Positions 44,754 to 54,402 of a DNA stretch of 64,000 bases are shown here, piece after piece. Positions within the stretch are counted from its first letter, which is position 1, and the number at the start of each line of letters is the position of its first letter. The position numbers were made by a program, and so were the translations under genes. The notes under the pieces are model-generated. The model saw only the letters and a list, made by a program, of their open reading frames with translations, searched no databases and was not told the DNA's origin. The DNA is from Sphingomicrobium sp. XHP0239 (GTDB lineage: Bacteria > Pseudomonadota > Alphaproteobacteria > Sphingomonadales > Sphingomonadaceae): assembly GCF_039555325.1 (NCBI RefSeq), contig NZ_CP154608.1, positions 1,798,001 to 1,862,000 on the forward strand, read 5' to 3'.

Positions 44754-45542
44754 TTAAGTCTCGTCCTTCGCGGTCTTTTCGCTCCAGCGCGCAATCGGCT
44801 TCAACGGACCGAAGTCCTCCTCCAGCGGCTCATGCCCCAGCGCGGGCCAGTCGAACGGCGCCACCGGGACATGCGTATCGGGCAGCCGGTCGAGCAGATC
44901 GCGGATCAGCGTCAGCCGTCCCTGTTTCTGGTCGTTGAAATCGACCACCGTCCACGGCGCATGGTCGCGGTGCGTCGCTGCGAACATCGCCTCGCGCGCC
45001 CGGGAATAGTCCGCATATCGCGTCCGCGCCGCCGCATCGATCGGCGACAGCTTCCACCGCTTCAACGGATCGGCCAGCCGTTCGGCGAACCGCTCCTCCT
45101 GGCTCACCTGGCTGGCGGACAGCCAGTATTTGAACAACAGGATCCCGTCGTCGACCAGCATCCGTTCGAACTCGGGCGCCTGACGGAGGAACAGGTCGAC
45201 CTGCGCCTCGCTCGCGAACCCCATCACCCGCTCCACTCCCGCGCGATTGTACCAGCTGCGGTCGAACAGCACGATCTCCCCCGCGCTCGGCAGATGCGGG
45301 ACGTAGCGCTGGAAATACCATTGGGTCGCTTCCGCCTCGGTCGGTTTAGGCAGCGCCACGATCCGGCATTGTCGCGGATTGAGATAGCGGCTGATCGCGC
45401 GGATCGTCCCGCCCTTCCCCGCCGTGTCGCGCCCTTCGAGCAGCACGCAGATCCGCGCGCCCGTCGCCCGCGCCCATCGCGCCGCCGCGACCAGTTCCTC
45501 CTCGAGCGGCGCCATCGCCTGACGATATTCCTTGCCCTTCAT
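44754..45542 (-). CDS. ppk2: Polyphosphate kinase 2 family protein
   Basis: The 262-residue protein has the PPK2 Walker A LLEGRDTAGKGGTIRAI, the lid/Walker B region IVLFDRSWYNRAGVERVMGF, and WKLSPIDAAARTRYADYSRA. PPK2 enzymes transfer phosphate between polyphosphate and nucleoside di- or monophosphates; single-domain enzymes of this length are mostly class I (NDP phosphorylation). It is 9 bases upstream of a thermonuclease-like gene end on the same strand. Confidence 0.92.
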   Translation of the reverse strand: MKGKEYRQAMAPLEEELVAAARWARATGARICVLLEGRDTAGKGGTIRAISRYLNPRQCRIVALPKPTEAEATQWYFQRYVPHLPSAGEIVLFDRSWYNRAGVERVMGFASEAQVDLFLRQAPEFERMLVDDGILLFKYWLSASQVSQEERFAERLADPLKRWKLSPIDAAARTRYADYSRAREAMFAATHRDHAPWTVVDFNDQKQGRLTLIRDLLDRLPDTHVPVAPFDWPALGHEPLEEDFGPLKPIARWSEKTAKDET

Positions 45543-45551
45543 CGCTTCCTC

Positions 45552-46082
45552 CTAGCACCAACCGACGTCGTAGCCGATCCACCGCCGCGCCAAACCCATG
45601 GCGACCAGTTCGCCCGCAATATCGACCTCGCCGCCCGCGTCATCGCGCACCAGCCGGCGCAGGTCGCGCCCGTAGCGATCCACCCCGTCGCGCCGGTCCC
45701 GGATCATCACGACATCGCCGCGGTTGAGCTGCCGCAGCAGTTCCGCGCTCGCCGCCGCGGCCAGATCGGCTTCCCGAGAACAGGCGGGTTCGAACAGTTC
45801 GGGCGCGTCGATACCCAGCATCCGGATCCGCCGGTCCCCTAGCCTGATCGTGTCCCCGTCCACCACACAGGCATGGAGCCGGCCCCGGCCACAGCGCGAA
45901 AAGGGCCCCGTGATCCGCTCGCGTTCCGCCTCGAAGATGGTCCCGGTCGAGACGATCGCCGGTTCCGACAGCGCGTAGAGACCGACCACGGCCGCCAGCA
46001 GAACGATGGTCCGCAGCGAAGACCAAGACGCCCGGATCGGCCAGCGCCGCCGCGCCGGTCGCGACGTTCGGAACGGACGCAT
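45552..46082 (-). CDS. Thermonuclease (SNase-like) family protein, membrane-anchored
   Basis: The ATG at 46082 (or 46091, three codons earlier) gives ~176 residues. A basic N-terminus and one hydrophobic segment (TIVLLAAVVGLYALSEPA) export it. The SNase-fold signature VVDGDTIRLGDRRIRMLGID and DAPEL follow, then VDRYGRDLRRLV with the second catalytic Arg. It should be a secreted or periplasm-facing nuclease. The order with ppk2 suggests co-transcription. Confidence 0.85.
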   Translation of the reverse strand: MRPFRTSRPARRRWPIRASWSSLRTIVLLAAVVGLYALSEPAIVSTGTIFEAERERITGPFSRCGRGRLHACVVDGDTIRLGDRRIRMLGIDAPELFEPACSREADLAAAASAELLRQLNRGDVVMIRDRRDGVDRYGRDLRRLVRDDAGGEVDIAGELVAMGLARRWIGYDVGWC

Positions 46083-46187
46083 CTTTCCCATCGCGCCACG
46101 CTACCGACACCGGCGGAGTTCGCCAATCGTGGCGACAACCGTTTTCTCCGTCTTGCCGCCGGTTCGCGCTCGCCCCATGATCGATGG

Positions 46188-47069
46188 ATGAGCATTTCCC
46201 GACACCTTCTCCCGGCCGCCGCTCTCGCGAGCCTCGCCGCCTGCGCCCCGGTCGCCGATCCCGCCGCGACCCCGTCTGCCGCGATCGAACCCGCGACCGG
46301 CGCACCCGGCTTTCTGCTCACGGTCGAACGCTCCACGCCCGAACAGCGTGCTGCCGCCCGCGACCTGCTGCTGGCCGAATTCGCGCGGCTGGGCATCCCG
46401 GCGCAGGCCCGCCCCTATGCGACAAGCGACTTTCCCGGCGTGCGGGTCCGGAACGGCCAGATCCTGACCGGCGCGAACGTCGTTGCCACCCTGCCCGCGA
46501 CCACCGATTCCGCCCGCCACATCGTTCTGGGCGCGCATTTCGACACCGTGCCGGGCAGCCCCGGGGTGGACGACAACGGCAGCGGGGTGCAGATCGTGCT
46601 ATCGGTCGCGAAAGCGCTGGCCGCGCTCGACACCCGCGACGCGACCATCCATTTCGTCTTCTTCGATCAAGAGGAACTCGGCCTGATCGGAGCGCAGGTG
46701 AACGCGGCGCGCTGGAAAACGGGAACGGTCCCGCTCGAAGCGATGCACAATATCGACATGATCGGCTGGGACAGCGACGACGACGGCGTGATCGAGTTCG
46801 ACAGCAACAGCGCCGAAGTCACCGCCCTCTACCAACGCTCGGCCGAGGGTCTACCCGTTTCGCTGCTCGTCACCACCTATCCCAATACCGACCACGAAGC
46901 CTATCGCCGCCAGGGCTTCGCCGTCGCGAGCATTTCCGAAGAATTCGAGGATGGTTCGCAAAATCCCGACTATCACCAGCCGGGCGATACCGAGGTCGAA
47001 CTCGGCTATTTCCGTGCTGCCGAAACGCTGATGATCCGCGTCTTCACCGCGCTCGTCGCCTCGACATAA
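46188..47069 (+). CDS. M28-family zinc aminopeptidase, lipoprotein
   Basis: The ATG at 46188 gives 293 residues with lipobox LAAC. Zinc ligands of family M28 are visible: His and Asp in LGAHFDTVPGSPGVDDNGSG, the Glu pair in FFDQEELGLIGA, Asp in HNIDMIGWDS and the last His in NPDYHQPGDT. It probably removes N-terminal residues from peptides in the periplasm. It is divergent from the thermonuclease gene, and the next gene follows by 11 bases. Confidence 0.88.
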   Translation: MSISRHLLPAAALASLAACAPVADPAATPSAAIEPATGAPGFLLTVERSTPEQRAAARDLLLAEFARLGIPAQARPYATSDFPGVRVRNGQILTGANVVATLPATTDSARHIVLGAHFDTVPGSPGVDDNGSGVQIVLSVAKALAALDTRDATIHFVFFDQEELGLIGAQVNAARWKTGTVPLEAMHNIDMIGWDSDDDGVIEFDSNSAEVTALYQRSAEGLPVSLLVTTYPNTDHEAYRRQGFAVASISEEFEDGSQNPDYHQPGDTEVELGYFRAAETLMIRVFTALVAST

Positions 47070-47080
47070 GGATTCTGTCC

Positions 47081-47590
47081 ATGCTGCTGACCTCCCTCAT
47101 TCTCGCCGCCGCGCAACCCGCCGACTGGCCTACCGGACCCGTGATCGAAGGCTATGGCCCCCACGGTCCCGTCGACGTCACCATGCCCGTTCCCGCCGGG
47201 ACCGTGCTGATGCACAGCTTCGATACCGCCGATCTCACCGCCGAAAACCAAAACCGCACACTGCTGTCCGCCGCGCGCTTCATCAACATGCACGCCGCGG
47301 CGGGGATGGATCCCGCCGACATCCGGCCCGCGATCGTCGTCCATGGCCGTGCCGTTTTCGCGGTCGTGGCGGACAATCGGTTCGGCGAGAATTACGAGGG
47401 CGCGAATCCCAATCGCGATCTGGTCGAAAAACTGCTGGCGAACGGCGCACGGATCATCGTGTGCGGTCAGTCCGCCGCATCGCAGGACGTTAAGACCTCC
47501 GATTTGCTTCCGGGTGTCGAGATGGCGCTGTCGGCCATGACGGCGCACGCGCTGCTTCAGCGCGAAGGCTACACCCTCAACGCCTTTTAG
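47081..47590 (+). CDS. DsrE-family-like periplasmic protein
   Basis: The ATG at 47081 gives 169 residues with a short signal peptide (MLLTSLILAAAQPA). The body resembles the DsrE/DsrF-like fold: AARFINMHAAAGMDPADIRP, VVHGRAVFAVVADN and NGARIIVCGQSAASQDVK with one conserved Cys near the C-terminal third. DsrE-like proteins handle sulfur or act as small-molecule carriers. The role here is unknown. It follows the M28 peptidase closely. Confidence 0.72.
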   Translation: MLLTSLILAAAQPADWPTGPVIEGYGPHGPVDVTMPVPAGTVLMHSFDTADLTAENQNRTLLSAARFINMHAAAGMDPADIRPAIVVHGRAVFAVVADNRFGENYEGANPNRDLVEKLLANGARIIVCGQSAASQDVKTSDLLPGVEMALSAMTAHALLQREGYTLNAF

Positions 47591-47602
47591 AGGACTACGC
47601 GG

Positions 47603-48025
47603 ATGACCCATATCGCCCCTACCGAACGGCAGCTCGCCGCCTTTCGCGATCTGCCGTTCGGCGAACCCATTGAAATGCTCAACCTGCTGCGCTTTCGGGC
47701 CACCGCCGACTATCCTGACGATCACGAGGCCTTCACGAACGGCTGGAGCGGGTCGGACGCCTACCACCACTATCTCGGCGAGACGCAGAAGATCGCTTCC
47801 AGGCTGGGACTCGATGTCGTGTGGACTGCCTCGCCCGCCCTCACTCTCATCGGCCCAGAGGACGAAGCATGGGACATGGCGTTCATCGCCCGATACCCGG
47901 ACGCCGAGGCCTTTCTGACGATGATCGGCAATCCCGACTACATCGCGATCACCGTCCACCGCACGGCTGCGCTGAAGGACAGTCGCCTCATTCGCTGCGC
48001 CCCGATCGCGCTTCAGCGCGACTGA
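47603..48025 (+). CDS. DUF1330 family protein
   Basis: The 140-residue protein has GEPIEMLNLLRFR, then DAYHHYLGETQKIASRLG and DMAFIARYPDAEAFLTMIG, a dimeric ferredoxin-like fold pattern of the DUF1330 (EthD-like) family. Function is unknown. It is the third gene of a closely spaced run starting with the M28 peptidase. Confidence 0.78.
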   Translation: MTHIAPTERQLAAFRDLPFGEPIEMLNLLRFRATADYPDDHEAFTNGWSGSDAYHHYLGETQKIASRLGLDVVWTASPALTLIGPEDEAWDMAFIARYPDAEAFLTMIGNPDYIAITVHRTAALKDSRLIRCAPIALQRD

Positions 48026-48099
48026 CGGGCCGCTGGGGCCGTCGGGCCGTTAAATGGCGCGTTCGGACGATAAACGGTGGCAATCCAGCGACGAAGACC

Positions 48100-48115
48100 C
48101 CCGCGGTACCGCGGG
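48100..48115. repeat. 16-bp perfect palindrome
   Basis: CCCGCGGTACCGCGGG is its own reverse complement. It lies in the 253-base gap between the DUF1330 and threonine-aldolase-like genes. Confidence 0.8.
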
Positions 48116-48127
48116 ATACAGTGTTCG

Positions 48128-48145
48128 TTAACCATCGGAGGTTAA
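48128..48145. promoter_or_regulatory. Inverted repeat TTAACC-N6-GGTTAA
   Basis: Six-bp arms and a 6-base spacer, about 135-150 bases upstream of the threonine-aldolase-like start, form a possible operator. A second small hairpin (GAAAGC/GCTTTC) follows at 48157-48173. Confidence 0.4.
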
Positions 48146-48278
48146 ATATACACCTCGAAAGCAACTAGCTTTCTTCATGATGTTCCCAAGGAACTCGGGG
48201 TCGGCGGCAGGACACTGCACCGGCCCCATTTTTGTGCGCCCCATTGACCGCCGGGCCTGCGAGCCTAATCGGTAGGCG

Positions 48279-49280
48279 ATGCGCTTCTTCTCCGACAACG
48301 CCGCCCCCGCCCATCCCGCCGTGATGGAGGCCTTGGCCGCCGCCAATCGCCTCGATACCGCCTACGACGGCGATGAATGGTCGGCGCGCATGGACGCCGC
48401 GTTCGGCGAACTGTTCGAGACCAACGTGACCGCCATCTGGGTCACCACCGGCACCGCCGCCAACGGGCTGGCGCTGGCCGCGCTGTGCCCGCCATGGGGG
48501 TCGGTGCTCTGTCACCGCTTCGCGCACATCGAACAGGACGAGGCGGGCGCGCCCGGCTTCTTCGCGCACGGTGCGAAGCTCACCCTGCTCGACGGGCCCG
48601 GCGCGAAGGTCGCCCCGGATGCGATCGACGCGGCGATGGCGCGCGTTCGCAAGGACGTGCATCAGGTCCAGCCCGCCTGCCTGTCGATCACCAATGCGAC
48701 CGAATACGGACTGCGCTACGCTCGGAGCGAGATGAAGGCTCTGGGCGAGGTCTGCGAGCGGCACGACCTCAGGTTTCATGTCGACGGCGCCCGCTTCGCC
48801 AACGCCATCGTGGGCGGCGATGCTTCGCCCGCCGAACTGACGTGGAAGGCGGGCGTGGACGCGCTCTCGTTCGGCTTCGTGAAGAATGGCGGCATGAATG
48901 CCGAGGCGCTGATCCTGTTCGATCCCGAATTGGCCGACACCGTACGCGTGATGAAGAAGCGCAGCGGGCATCTGCTCAGCAAGGGTCGCTACGCCGCCGC
49001 ACAGATCCTCGCGCTGCTCGAGGAGGAACGGTGGCTGGCCAACGCTCGCGCGGCCAACACGGCCGCCACGATGCTCGCCGAGGCATGCGGGGAACGCCTG
49101 GTCTATCCGGTCGAGGCCAACGAACTGTTCGTGAAGATGTCGCCGACGGAAGCGTCGCGCCTGCGCGAAGCGGGCTTCGACTTCTACGACTGGGCGGACG
49201 GCGAAGTGCGGCTGGTCACCAGCTGGGACCAGGACCATGACATGGTCGCAAAGCTCGCCGAGGCGATCCGCGCGTTATGA
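48279..49280 (+). CDS. Low-specificity threonine aldolase / beta-eliminating lyase family
   Basis: The 333-residue PLP enzyme has the fold-type I features of threonine aldolases: RFFSDNAAPAHPAVMEAL at the start, WVTTGTAANGLALAAL, HVDGARFANAI (Asp for the PLP ring N) and SFGFVKNGGMNAEALI with the Schiff-base Lys. It would cleave threonine or related beta-hydroxy amino acids to glycine and an aldehyde. The next gene (DMT transporter) follows after 10 bases. Confidence 0.88.
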   Translation: MRFFSDNAAPAHPAVMEALAAANRLDTAYDGDEWSARMDAAFGELFETNVTAIWVTTGTAANGLALAALCPPWGSVLCHRFAHIEQDEAGAPGFFAHGAKLTLLDGPGAKVAPDAIDAAMARVRKDVHQVQPACLSITNATEYGLRYARSEMKALGEVCERHDLRFHVDGARFANAIVGGDASPAELTWKAGVDALSFGFVKNGGMNAEALILFDPELADTVRVMKKRSGHLLSKGRYAAAQILALLEEERWLANARAANTAATMLAEACGERLVYPVEANELFVKMSPTEASRLREAGFDFYDWADGEVRLVTSWDQDHDMVAKLAEAIRAL

Positions 49281-49290
49281 GAATGCCGAT

Positions 49291-50226
49291 ATGAGCCTGC
49301 CGCGCGAAGGGATGCGGCAGGTGTGGCTGCCGTTCGTCATCTTTACCCTCATCTGGGGCTCGACCTGGATCGTCATCAAGGATCAGTTGGGTGTCGTCCC
49401 CGCGCCATGGTCGGTGACCTATCGCTTCATCATCGCCGCAGCGGGCATGGCCCTAGTCGCTCGCTGGAGGGGCGAAAGCCTTCGGCCCACGCCCGGCTTC
49501 CTCACCGCTGCAGCGGTCGTCGGGATCACGCAATTCTGCATGAACTTCAACGCGGTCTATGCCGCGGAACATTACATCACCTCGGGCCTCGTCGCGACGG
49601 TCTTTGCGCTCCTGATGCTGCCCAACGCGTTGCTGGGATGGTGGTGGCTGGGGCAGCGTCCGACCGGACGGTTCATCGGCGCGACCTTCGTGGCCATGGC
49701 GGGGATCGCGCTCCTGTTTCTTCACGAATGGCGCGAGCGTCCCGAGCTGACTATCGGGCCGCTGCTGATCGGCGTGGGCTGGACGGTCTTCGCGTTGCTC
49801 GCCGCCTCCATCAGCAATGTCTATCAGGCGCGCGAGGCGACCAAGCGTTTCCCGCTGTTCGCACTGCTCGCCTGGGCGATGGGGATCGGCGCGGTAGCGG
49901 ACGGGGCGATCGCTGTTGCGTTGCACGGCGCGCCGACGGTCGAATGGCGGCTGGGCTATTGGGTCGGCCTTCTCTGGCTGGCGCTCGCCGCCTCGGTGGT
50001 CTGCTTCTCGCTCTACTATCCCGTCGTTCGGCGGATCGGACCGGGCAACGCGGCCTACTCCAGCGCGATGGTGCCGATCGTTGCGATGGCACTCTCGACC
50101 CTGTTCGAGGGTTTCCGATGGACACCGCTCAGCCTTGCCGGCGCCGGACTGGCGATGGCGGGGCTCGCGCTGGCGCTCTACAGCCGCCGGCGTCCGATGA
50201 AAGTGACCAACCCCGACGCGGGGTAA
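49291..50226 (+). CDS. EamA/DMT-family transporter
   Basis: The ATG at 49291 gives 311 residues with ten predicted helices in two EamA repeats: WLPFVIFTLIWGSTWIVIKD begins repeat 1, and a second set starts near VGWTVFALLAASISNVYQA. DMT proteins export amino acids, nucleotides or drugs. Adjacency to a threonine-aldolase-like enzyme hints at an amino acid substrate, but only by position. Confidence 0.88.
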   Translation: MSLPREGMRQVWLPFVIFTLIWGSTWIVIKDQLGVVPAPWSVTYRFIIAAAGMALVARWRGESLRPTPGFLTAAAVVGITQFCMNFNAVYAAEHYITSGLVATVFALLMLPNALLGWWWLGQRPTGRFIGATFVAMAGIALLFLHEWRERPELTIGPLLIGVGWTVFALLAASISNVYQAREATKRFPLFALLAWAMGIGAVADGAIAVALHGAPTVEWRLGYWVGLLWLALAASVVCFSLYYPVVRRIGPGNAAYSSAMVPIVAMALSTLFEGFRWTPLSLAGAGLAMAGLALALYSRRRPMKVTNPDAG

Positions 50227-50238
50227 GGAGAGTGAACA

Positions 50239-52854
50239 ATGGCCGATGCGCGGATGAATCCCGAAGCGCCCCCGATGCCCGATCATGTCGAAACCCATGC
50301 CAAGGACTACACTGCACCCGATTGGTGGGTGCGAGGTGTAAAACTCGATGTCGACCTCGATCCTACAGCCACAAGGGTGCGCGCGATCCTCGCGGTCGAG
50401 CGCAACGGATCGCACGACCGGCCGCTGCGGCTGGCGGGGGACGGGCTGACGCTCGACGCGCTTCGCGTCGACGGCGAAACGGCGCCCTTCACCTTTCAGA
50501 AGGAGGAACTGGTCGTCGAGCTTTCGGGCGAGGCTCATGAGGTCGAAACCGAGGTCACCATCGATCCCAGTGCCAACAGCCAGCTGATGGGCCTTTATGC
50601 ATCGGGCGGGCTGCTGTGCACCCAGTGCGAGGCGGAAGGGTTTCGCCGCATCACCTACCACCCCGACCGGCCCGACGTGCTGTCGACCTACGAGGTCACG
50701 ATGCACGCCGACAAGGCCGCCTATCCGATCCTGCTCGCCAACGGCAACGAGGTCGAGACGGGCGAGCATGACGATGGGCGGCACTGGGCGCGATGGGAAG
50801 ATCCCTTCCCCAAGCCGTCCTATCTGTTCGCGATGGTCGCGGGCGACCTGTCGGCCAACCATTCGACCTTCACGACCATGTCGGGGCGCACCGTCGATCT
50901 CAATATCTGGGTCCGCGAGAAGGACCTGCCCCGCACCGGGCACGCGGTCCAGGCACTGAAAGACGCGATGAAGTGGGACGAGGAGACCTACGGACGCGAA
51001 TACGACCTCGACCTGTTCAACATCGTCGCGGTCGACGATTTCAACTTCGGCGCGATGGAGAACAAGGGCCTCAATATCTTCAATTCGCGTTACGTGCTGG
51101 CCGATCCCGATACCGCGACCGACATGGATTACGACAATATCGCGGGCGTCGTGGCGCACGAATATTTCCACAACTGGTCGGGCAATCGCGTCACATGCCG
51201 CGACTGGTTCCAGCTATCCCTGAAGGAAGGTTTCACCGTCTTCCGCGACCAGTGCTTCAGCCAGGATCACAATGACGAGGCCGTGAAGCGGATAGAAGAC
51301 GTCCGGCTTCTGCGCGCGATCCAGTTCCCCGAGGATTCGGGCCCGCTGGCGCATCCGGTGCGGCCCGACAGCTATATCGAGATCGCTAATTTTTACACCG
51401 CGACGATCTACAACAAGGGCGCCGAACTTATCCGGATGATGCGCACCATCCTGGGGGAAGACGCCTTTCGCAAGGGCAGCGATCTCTATTTCGAACGCCA
51501 CGACGGCGAAGCCGCCACCTGCGAGGATTTCGTCACCGCGATGGAGGAGGCGAGCGGGGAGGATCTGAGCCAGTTCCGCCGCTGGTACAGCCAGGCGGGA
51601 ACGCCGACGGTCCGCGCGCATCTCGATTACGATGGCAAGGGCGAGACGCTGTCGCTCCGGTTGCAGCAGGACATTCCCGACACGCCCGGACAGTCGAACA
51701 AGAAGCCGATGGCGATCCCCATCAAGATGGCGATGCTCGACGAACATACGGGCCGCGAACTCAATGGCGGCGAGCGGACCGTGATGCTGACCGAGGCAGA
51801 GCAGGTGGTGACGTTCGAAGACCGGGATGCGGTGCGACCCATCCTGTCGCTCAACCGCGATTTTTCCGCACCGATCATCCTCGAGACCGACCGGACCGAC
51901 GAGGAACTGGCCGCGTTGGCCCGCGTCGACGGCAATGCGTTCGCCCGCTACGAGGCGATCCAGGAGTTGGCGCTGCGCGCGCTTATCCCGGCGATCGGCG
52001 GCGACCGCGACCTCGACCCGCAGCCGATCATCGACGCTTTCGCAGCCACGATCGACGACGAGCGGCTCGACCCCGCTTTCACGGCGGAAGCGCTCCAGCT
52101 GCCCACCGAGACTAACATCGGCGAGAAGCTGACCCGCATCGACCCCGACAAGGTTCACGGCGAACGCGGTGCGCTCAAGAAGGCTATCGGCAAGGCGCTG
52201 GCCGAAAAATTCGCGGGACTGCGCGCGGGCGACCCCCCGGCGGGCGATGATCTTTCGGTCGCCGCCAAGGGAGGCCGGGCGCTCCGCAACGTAGCCTTGT
52301 CCTATCTGGCAGCAGGCGATCCGGACCGCGGGGCGCGCGAGGCCAAGGCGCAATATGACGGCGCGCGGAACATGACCGAACGGCAGGGAGCGCTCGCGGT
52401 CCTCGCCAACCTCGACGCGCCCGAGCGCGAGGCGGCATTCGACGATTTCTACGATCGGTACGAGGACAACAGCCTCGTGATCGACAAATGGTTCGGGCTG
52501 CTGGCGCGGGCGGAACGGGACAGCGGGATCGAGGATGTCGAGGCGCTACGCGCGCATCCAGCCTTCACCTTGTCCAACCCCAACCGGCTGCGCGCACTGG
52601 TCGGCAATTTCACTGCCAACCAATGGGTGTTCCACCATGCGTCCGGGCGGGGCTACGCCTTTCTGGCCGACATGGTGATCGAGGCCGACAAGCTCAATCC
52701 GCAGGTCGCGGCGCGGCTGGTCCCGCCGCTCGGCCGGTGGCGGCGGTTCGTGCCGGATCGTGCCGATCAGATGAAGGCGGCGCTGGAACGGGTGGCGGCG
52801 GCGGAGAGCCTGTCGAAGGACGTCTACGAACAGGTTTCCAAGTCGCTGGGCTAG
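50239..52854 (+). CDS. pepN: Aminopeptidase N (M1 family)
   Basis: The 871-residue metallopeptidase has the substrate-binding GAMENKGLN motif and the zinc motif VAHEYFHNWSGNRVTCRDW (HExxH, with the third ligand Glu in LSLKEGFTV). The C-terminal armadillo-like domain (DUF3458) has normal length. It degrades cytosolic peptides from the N-terminus. It starts 12 bases after the transporter gene. Confidence 0.96.
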   Translation: MADARMNPEAPPMPDHVETHAKDYTAPDWWVRGVKLDVDLDPTATRVRAILAVERNGSHDRPLRLAGDGLTLDALRVDGETAPFTFQKEELVVELSGEAHEVETEVTIDPSANSQLMGLYASGGLLCTQCEAEGFRRITYHPDRPDVLSTYEVTMHADKAAYPILLANGNEVETGEHDDGRHWARWEDPFPKPSYLFAMVAGDLSANHSTFTTMSGRTVDLNIWVREKDLPRTGHAVQALKDAMKWDEETYGREYDLDLFNIVAVDDFNFGAMENKGLNIFNSRYVLADPDTATDMDYDNIAGVVAHEYFHNWSGNRVTCRDWFQLSLKEGFTVFRDQCFSQDHNDEAVKRIEDVRLLRAIQFPEDSGPLAHPVRPDSYIEIANFYTATIYNKGAELIRMMRTILGEDAFRKGSDLYFERHDGEAATCEDFVTAMEEASGEDLSQFRRWYSQAGTPTVRAHLDYDGKGETLSLRLQQDIPDTPGQSNKKPMAIPIKMAMLDEHTGRELNGGERTVMLTEAEQVVTFEDRDAVRPILSLNRDFSAPIILETDRTDEELAALARVDGNAFARYEAIQELALRALIPAIGGDRDLDPQPIIDAFAATIDDERLDPAFTAEALQLPTETNIGEKLTRIDPDKVHGERGALKKAIGKALAEKFAGLRAGDPPAGDDLSVAAKGGRALRNVALSYLAAGDPDRGAREAKAQYDGARNMTERQGALAVLANLDAPEREAAFDDFYDRYEDNSLVIDKWFGLLARAERDSGIEDVEALRAHPAFTLSNPNRLRALVGNFTANQWVFHHASGRGYAFLADMVIEADKLNPQVAARLVPPLGRWRRFVPDRADQMKAALERVAAAESLSKDVYEQVSKSLG

Positions 52855-52858
52855 ACGC

Positions 52859-53443
52859 TCAGCCGGCGATCCAGTTCGCGACCTCGATGGCGACGCGGTT
52901 GGCGGCGGTGTTGAGCGCGGGGGTCACGTCGGCGGCGTAGCCGATCGCGGGCTCGCGCGCTTCGAACCGGCGGGTGGAGACCACGCCGTCGCGCTCCCAC
53001 AGCGCCTCGTAGCCGACGACGACTTCCTGCCGGTCGACGTCGAAGCCGAAGCGATAGAGCGTGCCCGTGACGCGCAGCGCCGGGACCGCACCCGCCTGCC
53101 GCGGATCGACGACGAGCAGGTTGGTCGAGCGATAGGTCGTCTCGCTGACGAGCTGCTGGAACAGGTTGGCGGACTGGTCGACGAGCCAGAGATCCTGAAT
53201 GTAGGCGACCGCGGTACCGCCCCGGATGGCAGCGACGCGATTGGTCGCGAGCGCTTCGGCCACCAGCGGAACGGCGAAGGAAACGGCTTCGCTGCGCGTG
53301 AGGTTGGCGGCGGGTTCGGGCGTGGTCGGCGACAACGTGACGAGCTGTTCGGGAACCTCGCCGCCGCCCGTCAGGCTCGACAGGCTGCACGAGGCCAGCA
53401 GGAAGGCGGACATCGCCGCCACAATCATACGCATGGTCATCAT
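52859..53443 (-). CDS. ABC-type auxiliary lipoprotein (PqiC-like)
   Basis: The 194-residue lipoprotein has lipobox LASC (AFLLASCSLS), and the PqiC/LetB-neighbour pattern: VSFAVPLVAEALATNRVAAI, YIQDLWLVDQSANLFQQLVS and a C-terminal Ala-rich helix. Such lipoproteins form the outer-membrane side of MCE lipid transport systems. Its ATG overlaps the MlaD-like stop (ATGA), placing it fourth in the operon. Confidence 0.85.
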   Translation of the reverse strand: MMTMRMIVAAMSAFLLASCSLSSLTGGGEVPEQLVTLSPTTPEPAANLTRSEAVSFAVPLVAEALATNRVAAIRGGTAVAYIQDLWLVDQSANLFQQLVSETTYRSTNLLVVDPRQAGAVPALRVTGTLYRFGFDVDRQEVVVGYEALWERDGVVSTRRFEAREPAIGYAADVTPALNTAANRVAIEVANWIAG

Positions 53444-54393
53444 TCGCCTCCTGCGGGCTCGTAATCGGGCAATTGCTTGGGTCCGAGGGCGCCGCCGATC
53501 CCGTCATTGTCGAGACGGGTCGAGAAGCCCTCGAGGCTGTCGGACAGGGTGCGCAGATCGGCGATCAGCTTGTCGGCCTCGGGGACCGTGCTTTCGCTGA
53601 ATTGGCGAAGGCCGGGGCGCGCGTCCTGGATCGCGCCGTCGAGCGTTTCGGTGGCGCTGCGCAGCGCGGAAATCGAGGTCTGCAATTCGGCGAAGGCGGG
53701 AGCCGCATTCTCCTTGAGGATGCCGTCGGTCGTTTCGGCGACCGCGCCCCACCGCTCGGCCGCCACGCCCGCCTGCCGCGCCGCGATGCTGGCATCGGTG
53801 ATGGCATCGGCAAGGTCGGGCGCGCGATCGGACAGGGTCTGGGTCGCGCCCTCGATGTTCTCGAGAATGTCGGAGATGGAATTCTGGTTCTCGTCCGACA
53901 GGAGTTCGGACAGGCGCTCGGTCAGCCGCTGGATCCGATCGATGAGTTCGGGGGCCGAGTTGAGAACGCTGTCGAGAACGCTCTGCGAGGAACGGATGAC
54001 GGGACAACCCTGCGGTCCGACGTCGGTGACGGGCGGCGCGCCGGTGGTGGCGCCCTGCAACTGGATTTCGGAGATGCCGGTGAAGCCGACGCCCGCGATC
54101 TGCGCCTCGGTACCCTGGAGCACGGGCGCGTCGGCATCGACGGTCACGCGGACCCAGACGAACTCGGGGCGGTCGGGGAGAAGGTTGATCGATTCCACCT
54201 CGCCCACCGGAACGCCCGCGAAGCTGACGTTGGAGCCGCGGGTGAGGCCGCTGACGTCGCCGGGGAAGTAGATGTCGAAGCATTTCTTCGCGCTCGCCGA
54301 CAGACCGGCGACCCAGACGGTGAAGACGAGCAGTCCCGCGAGAAGGGCGAGGACGATCGCGCCGACGAGAATATGGTTGGAACGGGTTTCCAT
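53440..54393 (-). CDS. mlaD: MlaD/MCE-domain protein
   Basis: The 317-residue protein has an N-terminal membrane helix (HILVGAIVLALLAGLLVFTV), one MCE domain with GDVSGLTRGSNVSFAGVPVG, and a long helical C-terminus with repeated Ser/Glu-rich heptads (about residues 140-300). MCE proteins form hexameric rings in the periplasm that carry phospholipids between membranes. It follows mlaF after 9 bases. Confidence 0.9.
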   Translation of the reverse strand: METRSNHILVGAIVLALLAGLLVFTVWVAGLSASAKKCFDIYFPGDVSGLTRGSNVSFAGVPVGEVESINLLPDRPEFVWVRVTVDADAPVLQGTEAQIAGVGFTGISEIQLQGATTGAPPVTDVGPQGCPVIRSSQSVLDSVLNSAPELIDRIQRLTERLSELLSDENQNSISDILENIEGATQTLSDRAPDLADAITDASIAARQAGVAAERWGAVAETTDGILKENAAPAFAELQTSISALRSATETLDGAIQDARPGLRQFSESTVPEADKLIADLRTLSDSLEGFSTRLDNDGIGGALGPKQLPDYEPAGGE

Positions 54394-54402
54394 GATCGCT
54401 TT

